Positions 1 to 5,938 of a stretch of 6,234 nt of DNA are shown in pieces. Location of the stretch: assembly GCA_947367415.1 (NCBI GenBank), contig CANBEE010000165.1:1-6234 (forward strand). The letters are read 5' to 3'. The position numbers were made by a program, and so were the translations under genes. The notes under the pieces were generated by a model. That model worked only from the letters and a program-made list of their open reading frames with translations. It searched no databases and was not told where the DNA came from. Every line of letters starts with the position of its first letter. The stretch's first letter is position 1. This stretch comes from an uncultured Bacteroidales bacterium (GTDB lineage: Bacteria; Bacteroidota; Bacteroidia; Bacteroidales; Bacteroidaceae).

Positions 1-26
1 TGCCTCCAACATTTGTTTTTTAACCC

Positions 27-362
27 TTGCAGCTGTATTTTGTGGAGTGGTATCGTGCAAAACTGAAGGTGCTACTCACTGAACTCATCGGGAAATGGGA
101 AGGCATCATCGGAGTAAAGGCAAACCGAACGACCATAAAGCAGATGAAGACGAGGTGGGGAAGCTGCAACCACAGGAATCACGACATCAACTTCAACCTG
201 GAGCTGATGAAGCGACTGATGCACTGCATAGAGTATGTGGTGGTGCACGAGCTACTGCACATCATCGTGCGCCTACACAATGAGCAGTTCAAATCGCTAC
301 TCACCCACTACCTGCCCAACTTGCGACAGACAAAGGAGGAGCTGAACAGGTGTATAGTGTGA
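27..362 (+). CDS. YgjP-like metal-dependent hydrolase, C-terminal half only (truncated or frameshifted)
   Basis: The 111 visible residues match the C-terminal half of the YgjP/DUF45 (SprT-like zincin) family. The order is an 'EWYR' helix at residues 7-10, 'KTRWGSC' at 41-47, the zinc motif HELLH at 74-78 with a candidate third ligand H84, and the closing 'KEELNR'. E. coli YgjP is reported to be a UTP pyrophosphatase. Relatives also occur beside type I restriction genes, so this could be the tail of such a locus lying to the left. The N-terminal half is absent: an in-frame TAA sits at 21-23, directly after a run of six T (16-21). The listed start is a TTG at 27 with nothing to recommend it. 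Either the gene is a remnant or a frameshift (real or a sequencing slip) lies at the T run. The zinc site is intact, but a working enzyme is doubtful if the reading is correct. The family assignment is firm; the start and the gene's status are not. Confidence 0.75.
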   Translation: MQLYFVEWYRAKLKVLLTELIGKWEGIIGVKANRTTIKQMKTRWGSCNHRNHDINFNLELMKRLMHCIEYVVVHELLHIIVRLHNEQFKSLLTHYLPNLRQTKEELNRCIV

Positions 363-453
363 CGACCTCTCCCTGAAAGTTCACGAAACAAGCAATCGGA
401 TACTTTCATTTATGAGAAGGAGAAAAATCCTGACAAAGGGAATCGGGGTTAAC

Positions 454-500
454 GAGTTCGCAGATAGTAATTGTTGCTTCGAGAAATCTGCGAGTTTTTC
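454..500 (+). terminator. Possible rho-independent terminator after the YgjP-like gene
   Basis: TCGCAGAT at 458-465 pairs perfectly with ATCTGCGA at 486-493, giving an 8-bp stem. G-T and A-T pairs can extend it outward to 454/497. A run of five T (495-499) follows on the plus strand. The position, about 95 nt after the YgjP stop, suits a terminator. The 20-nt loop is large for an efficient one. Confidence 0.4.
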
Positions 501-513
501 CGAAACACAAATT

Positions 514-541
514 GAGGCCAGCACGATGGTGTGCTGACCTC
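514..541. terminator. Hairpin between convergent genes, likely bidirectional terminator
   Basis: GAGGCCAGCAC (514-524) pairs with GTGCTGACCTC (531-541), an 11-bp stem with one C-A mismatch around a 6-nt loop. It lies 56 nt beyond the HIT stop codon on the minus strand and about 150 nt beyond the YgjP stop on the plus strand. T-rich sequence follows in both directions: 'TTGTTGTCTTTTC' on plus and 'AATTTGTGTTTC' on minus. It is the best candidate for ending the long minus-strand operon. Confidence 0.5.
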
Positions 542-597
542 TGATTGTTGTCTTTTCTCACAGGGCCAAGGTGACCCGAAGGGAGTGCGACAGGCGA

Positions 598-1023
598 TTA
601 TAGGCATGCCTTTACGGCATCGATGAGCTGTGCATACTCCTCATCGGAAAGGTATACCTTGCCGGGATTCATCTGAAAGGTGCCGCCATAGTCGGGACCA
701 TCGACGTACTTGGGGGCGAAATGAAAGTGCAGATGGCAAAGCTTATCGCTGTATGCACCGTAGTTGATCTTCTCGGGATTGAATGCCTTCTGCATAGCAC
801 GGGTAGCCTGTGCCACATCGGCCATAAAGGCGTTGCGCTCCTCATCGGTGAGTTCGTTGAGGTCGTTCACATGCTTGTCATAAGCTACAAGACAACGGCC
901 ATGATAGGTCTGCTCCTTGAACAGGAAGAGGCGAGATACACGAAGATGGCAAATCTCAATCATGAGGTTGTGGAGGGTCTCATTGTTCTGACAATAGAGA
1001 CATTCTGCTGGATTGCTGTACAT
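598..1023 (-). CDS. HIT-family nucleotide hydrolase/transferase
   Basis: The protein has 141 residues with the complete histidine-triad signature H97-L-H99-F-H101-F-A-P near the C-terminus. H99 or H101 would be the nucleophile that takes the nucleoside phosphate, as in the HIT superfamily of nucleoside phosphoramidase, Ap4A hydrolase and related enzymes. A CxxC pair (C8, C11) near the N-terminus resembles the zinc-binding pair of some HIT members. No signal peptide is visible, so it should act in the cytoplasm. The start at 1023 is chosen because the HIT fold begins there and an A-rich leader (AAAAAACCAAGAAAC) precedes the ATG, typical of Bacteroidetes. The frame stays open upstream to an ATG at 1140, but that would overlap the CotH gene by 74 nt and add a Ser/Thr-rich stretch foreign to the family. 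It lies 43 nt after CotH and is probably the last gene of the operon. The exact substrate cannot be told. Confidence 0.9.
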   Translation of the reverse strand: MYSNPAECLYCQNNETLHNLMIEICHLRVSRLFLFKEQTYHGRCLVAYDKHVNDLNELTDEERNAFMADVAQATRAMQKAFNPEKINYGAYSDKLCHLHFHFAPKYVDGPDYGGTFQMNPGKVYLSDEEYAQLIDAVKACL

Positions 1024-1066
1024 GTTTCTTGGTTTTTTAAGATTCTTATTCTTGGGGTTGTTGCCA

Positions 1067-2515
1067 TTATGGTAACGGATAGTCGCTGATGATGCCGTCG
1101 AGGTAGTCGACACGACGGACGAGCCAGTCGCGCATGGCATAGACCTCGTTCATGTAGGTCTTGCCACGAAGGGGCCAGCGGCTAAACTCGCGGGTGATGG
1201 TGCCGCGGTGTAGCTCGTCGAGGTAGAGTTCCATCTCAGCCCAGTTGCGCGACACAATATCTTTCTTCATGGCACTCCATTCCTCCTTGAAGAGGGTGAC
1301 AAAGCCGTGATTGCCGAAGAGGCGGGTGAAGAAGGGGGATATGCCACCATCGTAACAGCCGCGGTGACGATAGGGGTCGGTACCGAGCACCAGCTCGCGG
1401 TGGTTGGAAAAGTAATTATGCCCGGTAGTCATCGTGGCCCAGTCAAAGTCGTAGCCGGCATCGAAGTCCCACAGAGGGCCCATCGTCCACTTGCCATCGG
1501 CATCCTTGTGGATGAAGACACTGCGCGGTGCCACCAGCTCGACATTAAGCACCAGCTCCTGCAGAATGAGGTAGCGCACGAAGGAGCGGAGGTCCATCAG
1601 CTTATTGGTCTGCGAGAAACTCTTGTTGTTAATGGCTGTTTCCAACTCGGCAAACACCTGCTTGATGGAGTCCTTCAAAGTCTCGGTGAGGTCATCCTCA
1701 TCGGGGTGCTTGATGCAGACGGGCAGGCGGAACACCTCGGAGTAGAAATTGTCTGTCGCCTTGGGTGAGAGTCCGGGACCATCATCGAGGTCGAGAGCAA
1801 GGAGTATACCTCGCTGCTCATCTATGGCTACACGCCCCTTGCCCTGCTCTACCTGCTCGGTAAGTTGATAGAGCCCGATGTACTCGCCATTGAGGAATAC
1901 CTCGGTATAGCGTGTGTGATTGGTACAGGGCATATCGAGCCAATGACCGGCCTCGAAGACAAAGGTATTCATCAGGTCGGTAACATCACGATAGTTGGCC
2001 AGCAATACCCAGTCCTTATTGGCTTCGAGTCCTAAGATAGAGGCCTTCTTGTCGAGCTTGATGCGGTAGGGTTTCTTGTCGTACCATTCCCACGTGCTGT
2101 TGCCACGGCCACGAATCTTGGCCTTGCCCGAATAGTGAGGGAAGCTGCCACGTCCGTTGACCGACACGTAGCAGGGCACATACTCCTCCTTGGAGGTCAC
2201 CGCCTCGCCACTATTGATGGTGATATACATCTGAAACACCTTGTAGTGGTTCTCCGTGAAGGTGGTGGGGGCATGCTGAAACGTGATGGTATCGACCTCG
2301 CTGCTGCGGAAGGGCACTACTACCCCACCCTGCACATTGGCATGAAGGCGACTTTGGTCGGTATTGAAGTCGAAATAGTTGATATGGTCTATCACCATCG
2401 GGAACTCCCAATAGGTGCCATAGGAATGGGTGCGGATATGGATGTTGTCCTGAGCCACAACCATAGATGCAAGAAGCATCAGCAGAGAGAGTAAACGGAA
2501 TATCTTGCGACTCAT
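1067..2515 (-). CDS. Exported CotH-family protein kinase
   Basis: The protein has 482 residues, within the usual Bacteroidales range. A signal peptide spans residues 1-21, with predicted cleavage VVA|QDN. Residues about 40-82 form a small N-terminal module ending in 'SSEVDTITF', also seen in neighbouring genes. The CotH core runs from about 115 to 470. It contains 'IRGRGNSTW' (134-142), 'KPYRIKLDKK' (148-157), 'NKDWVLLANYRD' (166-177), 'EVFLNGEYIGLYQLTEQVE' (205-223) and the metal-binding 'GPLWDFDAG' (346-354, D350 and D352). CotH proteins are atypical kinases that phosphorylate secreted or surface proteins; Bacillus CotH phosphorylates spore-coat proteins. The usual catalytic Asp in the 'N-x-D' motif seems to be Glu here (N324-V-E326). 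The gene starts 2 nt after the stop of the 146-residue protein, so translation is probably coupled. The family call is secure; activity and substrate are inferred. Confidence 0.92.
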   Translation of the reverse strand: MSRKIFRLLSLLMLLASMVVAQDNIHIRTHSYGTYWEFPMVIDHINYFDFNTDQSRLHANVQGGVVVPFRSSEVDTITFQHAPTTFTENHYKVFQMYITINSGEAVTSKEEYVPCYVSVNGRGSFPHYSGKAKIRGRGNSTWEWYDKKPYRIKLDKKASILGLEANKDWVLLANYRDVTDLMNTFVFEAGHWLDMPCTNHTRYTEVFLNGEYIGLYQLTEQVEQGKGRVAIDEQRGILLALDLDDGPGLSPKATDNFYSEVFRLPVCIKHPDEDDLTETLKDSIKQVFAELETAINNKSFSQTNKLMDLRSFVRYLILQELVLNVELVAPRSVFIHKDADGKWTMGPLWDFDAGYDFDWATMTTGHNYFSNHRELVLGTDPYRHRGCYDGGISPFFTRLFGNHGFVTLFKEEWSAMKKDIVSRNWAEMELYLDELHRGTITREFSRWPLRGKTYMNEVYAMRDWLVRRVDYLDGIISDYPLP

Positions 2516-2517
2516 AC

Positions 2518-2958
2518 CTACTTCTTATATATGGTGAATGACTGCTCGCCACACTGCACCACATAGGTGCCGGCAGGGAGCTGTGTGAGATCTACATGCT
2601 GAGCCTCATCGGATGCAGTGACAACTGCTTGGCAAGGAACGCCAACGGTATTGAATACACGTATCGGTTCGAGTGAGGTGATGGTGAACTGGTATCCATC
2701 GGCCGAGAACTGCGGAGCAGTCTCTACGGCCTCAATACCCGAAGCATCATCAATCACTGCAAACTGCACGATACGGCTAAACTCTATCTTACGGGTAGAG
2801 ACACGCATCACTCCATTCTCGAAACGTATCATAGGGACGTATTTCTCAAACGAATAGTAAATCTTAGATCCTCCCGTAAGCTCTATCATCAGGCACTTGG
2901 CCGGGAAAGCCGAGGCACAGATGAGGAGAAGGAGCGCAAGACACAATGAACGACGCAT
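2518..2958 (-). CDS. Small exported protein with type IX secretion-like C-terminal tail
   Basis: The protein has 146 residues. The first 20 are a clear signal peptide: 'MRR', then a Leu/Ala-rich core ending in A-S-A-F-P-A. Residues 23-70 are a short beta-rich module with 'FSRIVQFAVID' (60-70), resembling modules in the neighbours. Residues about 95-146 look like a type IX secretion C-terminal domain: 'PIRVFNTVG' (98-106) in the place of the usual 'VYNxxGR', then 'LPAGTYVV' (127-134) and a basic end 'YKK'. Between module and tail there is almost no cargo. The same layout appears in the partial gene at the right edge. The ATG at 2958 lies 43 nt after the stop of the 420-residue peptidase. The TAG stop lies 2 nt before CotH, so the two should be co-translated. 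It could be an adaptor, an anchor or a structural surface protein. No enzyme signature is visible. Confidence 0.75.
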   Translation of the reverse strand: MRRSLCLALLLLICASAFPAKCLMIELTGGSKIYYSFEKYVPMIRFENGVMRVSTRKIEFSRIVQFAVIDDASGIEAVETAPQFSADGYQFTITSLEPIRVFNTVGVPCQAVVTASDEAQHVDLTQLPAGTYVVQCGEQSFTIYKK

Positions 2959-2973
2959 AGACAGGATGTTAAT

Positions 2974-3008
2974 TCACAAGTGACAATTGACAATTCACAA
3001 TTCAGAAT
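2974..3008. repeat. Five-copy heptanucleotide tandem repeat, consensus TSACAAT
   Basis: The five units are tcacaag, tgacaat, tgacaat, tcacaat and tcagaat, a period of 7 bases with only single-base variation. On the minus strand the unit reads ATTGTSA. The array fills most of the gap between the 420-residue peptidase and the 146-residue protein. Its right end includes the peptidase TGA stop (3002-3004) and last codons. Short AATTGTGAATTGT-type arrays are, from memory, common between genes in Bacteroidales; this could not be checked here. It may alter spacing or mRNA structure between the two genes. Confidence 0.75.
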
Positions 3009-4264
3009 TCAACTCCCGTTCCCTTGAACTTTACCTCGTAGGGATACTGGCGATTGGGTTCACGATTGCGCCAGGTGAGCATCTTATGCTCGTGAGGAGC
3101 ACCCATCACAACCAGGTAGAGATGTTTAACCTCTTGTCCTCGAGGCATCTTCATCTCAGCCTTGCCTGTGCTCACGGGAGTACCATAGTGAGCTTTGCCA
3201 TCGGCTGTAACTGCCACAAAGGCATAGCGGAGCGGAGTGTCACTCTCGATGGTGGCACTCACCTTCTTGCCTGCCTTGGCTGGCTGCAAGCGGATGGCAC
3301 TGAAGCCATAGTCCTCGGGCAGCACCTCATCGGCCGGACTATAGTAGCCCTTGGTTGCGGCAGGATTCATGGGTGTATCAAAGGTGCAGGCATAGCGGCG
3401 TGTCTCGTCCCAAGCATGTCCGAGGTCGAGGGTCACGATATGCTGGCAGGCATCAATCATCTCATCGCAGAACTGCTCTTGTGTGAGGCCATAGAGGCGC
3501 TTATAAGTAATCACGGGATCCTCGCCACGCTTACCGGCACGGTAGAGGTCGGCAATGCAGGTCTTGCCACGCTTCATGGCCCAATATTGGAGCACATAGG
3601 GTGAGCGATAGATGTTCTCGCCATCGAGGTAGGCCTTGTGTATAGCTTTGTTATAAGCCTCGAAGTGATAGTTTTCATCGGTGAGCCAGTCGGGGTTGAC
3701 AAGCCAGAGCATCCACTGACTGGTCATCTCATAGAATCCCGAGCCACCCCACGCATCACCTACACTATCGGCAGGTATCTGTAGCTGGAACGAATGGCCC
3801 AGCTCATGTGCCATGCAGTTGAGCTTCTTGTCCTGTATACGGTTGGGAGCAACCCACAGGGCACCAATGAAGTTGTCGTATGTACCACCATAAGCTGTGC
3901 CATCGAGCGAATAGTTGAGCATCACCATCATCTTGTACTTGTCGGCCTTGGAGCCGGGCAAGGTGAAGCGCAAGGTGTCGCGATAGTAGGTATAAAACGA
4001 TTCGATGCGCTCTTTGAGATTGTCCAAATCAACCTTCATGGGCTTGCCCTCAAGCATGGGGGGATTGCTGAGGTCGTGACTAAAGCCCTTCTCCCAGAAG
4101 AATACCAGATTCTCGGTCTGCGCTGAGCGCTTCCAGCTCCAACGGCTGTTATCATCATCGAGGTTGTAGCAACGGATTGAGTCGGGCAGGAACACCTGCT
4201 TCTGGGCCATAGCAGATATGCCAAGTCCAACGAATGTCAATAGTAATAGAGATTTCTTCATCAT
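3002..4264 (-). CDS. Exported gluzincin-like zinc metallopeptidase (DUF6055-like), shorter paralogue
   Basis: The protein has 420 residues. A signal peptide covers 1-20 (MMKKSLLLL core, cleavage AMA|Q). The catalytic domain begins near residue 42 ('RWSWKRS...FFWEKGF'). It carries 'YDNFIGALWVAP' (129-140), the zinc motif AHELGHSFQ (H153, E154, H157) and a second motif 'GGSGFYEMTSQW' (173-184). E179 there is a good third zinc ligand, 22 residues after H157, much as in thermolysin-like enzymes. A C-terminal beta-rich domain (about 310-420) holds 'LYLVVMGAP' and ends in 'YPYEVKFKGTGVEF'. It is homologous over its whole length to the 551-residue protein 6 nt upstream, but lacks that protein's N-terminal module. 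From memory it fits the Bacteroidales exported proteins filed under DUF6055, some once labelled avirulence protein; this is unverified. No known sorting tail or lipobox is visible, so it may be periplasmic or held by a partner. The peptide substrate is unknown. The first of two tandem ATG codons is used. Confidence 0.8.
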   Translation of the reverse strand: MMKKSLLLLTFVGLGISAMAQKQVFLPDSIRCYNLDDDNSRWSWKRSAQTENLVFFWEKGFSHDLSNPPMLEGKPMKVDLDNLKERIESFYTYYRDTLRFTLPGSKADKYKMMVMLNYSLDGTAYGGTYDNFIGALWVAPNRIQDKKLNCMAHELGHSFQLQIPADSVGDAWGGSGFYEMTSQWMLWLVNPDWLTDENYHFEAYNKAIHKAYLDGENIYRSPYVLQYWAMKRGKTCIADLYRAGKRGEDPVITYKRLYGLTQEQFCDEMIDACQHIVTLDLGHAWDETRRYACTFDTPMNPAATKGYYSPADEVLPEDYGFSAIRLQPAKAGKKVSATIESDTPLRYAFVAVTADGKAHYGTPVSTGKAEMKMPRGQEVKHLYLVVMGAPHEHKMLTWRNREPNRQYPYEVKFKGTGVEF

Positions 4265-4270
4265 ATTATC

Positions 4271-5926
4271 TTACTTTATCGAAGTTCCTTCTACCTTTAT
4301 CTGATAAGGCAACTGATGGTCTGTGGCCTCCTTCTCGTCCCAAGGGCACTGGAAATACTTGGTAGGAGCACCCTGAACGACTACCCACAGATAGCGCAAG
4401 TTCTCGGGCACGGTAAAGGTAGCTGTACCTTCGGCTGAAGGTGTAGCGAGGTTCATCTCGCCATAGACACGAGTATTGTCCCACTTGATACCGACAAAAC
4501 CATAGGCCAGCTGCTCATGACCAGCCACTGCCGTATTATTATAGGTAGTAACAGAACCCACCTTATTGCCATCGCCATCGACCTGCTTACCGGCATCACC
4601 CGTAGCCAAAACCGAGCCTGCAGCCAAAGGTTTGATGGTAACCTTCACCTCAGTACCCACCTCGGGCAATGTCAGAGGAATGGCATTGAAGCCCGTAGGT
4701 TGCGGACAGCTTGAGTAGGCCACCTGTTTCCATCCATCAGCAAGGTTAACCAAAGAAGTTTTGTAGTTGGAGTATTTGCCCATCACATAGCTACGTATCT
4801 GGTCGAAGTCAAAGGTAGTAGCCTTCTGAGCATACTCGAAATACTGCTTCAAGAACTCATTATAGTCATTAGCACAGAACAAACGCATATAGGCTTGCGA
4901 AGCATCTTCGGGATAGTAGCTTTCATTCCAGATGCGGCCAAGAGCCGACAGACCGTTCTTCTCGGTCCAATAGTATTGCAACCAATAGCTGGCATAGCGC
5001 ATCCACTCATGCTCGAAGTGGCGATGATAGTTGCGCATCCAAACATCGAAATGGTAGCTATTGATGGCTTCAGAAGGATAGTCCTGATGAGCCTGCCACT
5101 GAGCACACTGCTCCCAGAAACCGCAGCCGCCATTACTGTTGGGATATCCGTAGCGGAAGCCCGAGCGATTGTCGTTGGCCTTGCCACGATAGATATTGTC
5201 GCAATAGGTCTGATACTGGAACGAGTGGCCAATCTCGTGAGCTATCGTAGAGCCTACGGGTTGGCAAGTACTGGGATTGACCCACAGGGCTCCCACCGTA
5301 TTGTCATAGCCCGAACCTGTAGCCAGCCACTCGGCCTGATACAAGAGATAAATCATCATCTTGTAGGTATCGAGCTGCGACTTGTTGTCACCGGTAACAA
5401 CCATGCCCAACTCCTCCACATTGGTGGTGTAGAACTTCTCGGCCTTGAGGAGCAGGTCGTCGATATTGACACGCATATTCGCAGGGACGGTTGAGGCATT
5501 GGGGTCGTCACCGAAGCTGCTATCCCAGAACACCACGAAATGCTCCGACTCCTTGCTGTGCTTGAACGACCACTTGGCATTGGGATTGGAATAATCGTTG
5601 TTGTAGCTGTTGTCCGAGGTGCGAGGTTTCCACAAGATGCGGCCAGGGTCGCCAATGATGAGCGCAGCACCCTCAGAGCCTGTCATTCCCGACAGACGAT
5701 AATCGGCATAGCCATTATCAAAAGAGGTGGAGTAGCGGCGTATCACAGGCATCGTGCCGCGAGCGCGAAACTCAATGGAGTCGTACTCCGAAATATCCAT
5801 CACAAACTTGTTGGCCTTGAAACGATTGTCGTATCGTACCCACAATGAGTCCTGAGCATACATGCTGAGCACACCCGACAGACAGAACATTGCGGTAAGT
5901 ATCTTTGCTTTCATTTTCATAGTCAT
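4271..5926 (-). CDS. Exported gluzincin-like zinc metallopeptidase (DUF6055-like), longer paralogue
   Basis: The protein has 551 residues. A signal peptide ends near residue 24 (MYA|Q). Residues 27-57 form a short N-terminal module ending in 'ISEYDSIEFRARG' (45-57), a type also present in CotH. A Gly/Asn-rich linker follows to about 115. The catalytic domain starts at 'KWSFKHSKESEHFVVFWD' (118-135). It continues through 'GYDNTVGALWVNP' (206-218) to AHEIGHSFQYQ (H230, E231, H234) and 'GGCGFWEQCAQW' (266-277), where E272 is the likely third zinc ligand. Compared with the downstream paralogue, about 16 extra residues sit between the two zinc motifs. The C-terminal beta-rich domain has 'LWVVVQGAP' and ends in 'LPYQIKVEGTSIK'. 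Met codons at positions 1, 3 and 5 are all possible starts; the first leaves a 12-nt gap to the upstream gene. The fold and zinc site are well supported; the substrate is unknown. Confidence 0.8.
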   Translation of the reverse strand: MTMKMKAKILTAMFCLSGVLSMYAQDSLWVRYDNRFKANKFVMDISEYDSIEFRARGTMPVIRRYSTSFDNGYADYRLSGMTGSEGAALIIGDPGRILWKPRTSDNSYNNDYSNPNAKWSFKHSKESEHFVVFWDSSFGDDPNASTVPANMRVNIDDLLLKAEKFYTTNVEELGMVVTGDNKSQLDTYKMMIYLLYQAEWLATGSGYDNTVGALWVNPSTCQPVGSTIAHEIGHSFQYQTYCDNIYRGKANDNRSGFRYGYPNSNGGCGFWEQCAQWQAHQDYPSEAINSYHFDVWMRNYHRHFEHEWMRYASYWLQYYWTEKNGLSALGRIWNESYYPEDASQAYMRLFCANDYNEFLKQYFEYAQKATTFDFDQIRSYVMGKYSNYKTSLVNLADGWKQVAYSSCPQPTGFNAIPLTLPEVGTEVKVTIKPLAAGSVLATGDAGKQVDGDGNKVGSVTTYNNTAVAGHEQLAYGFVGIKWDNTRVYGEMNLATPSAEGTATFTVPENLRYLWVVVQGAPTKYFQCPWDEKEATDHQLPYQIKVEGTSIK

Positions 5927-5938
5927 ACCCTGCTTAGC

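Noticed and set aside
2..85. A lipoprotein-signal-like peptide in the second plus frame ('ICFLTLAAVFCGVVSC')
   Set aside because: It ends at a TGA soon after and overlaps codons that clearly belong to the YgjP-like frame (EWYR at 45-56), so the resemblance is probably accidental.
1024..1140. Upstream extension of the HIT gene to an ATG at 1140
   Set aside because: It would overlap the CotH coding end by 74 nt and add a low-complexity Ser/Thr stretch outside the HIT fold. The ATG at 1023 has an A-rich leader and fits the family.
1307..1768. A 153-residue plus-strand open frame opposite CotH
   Set aside because: It lies wholly antisense to conserved CotH motifs, and its translation is unstructured and without known signatures.
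2987..3604. A 205-residue open frame on the plus strand opposite the short peptidase
   Set aside because: It is antisense to a gene with a clear signal peptide and zinc motif, has no recognisable domain, and is the kind of shadow expected from codon bias.
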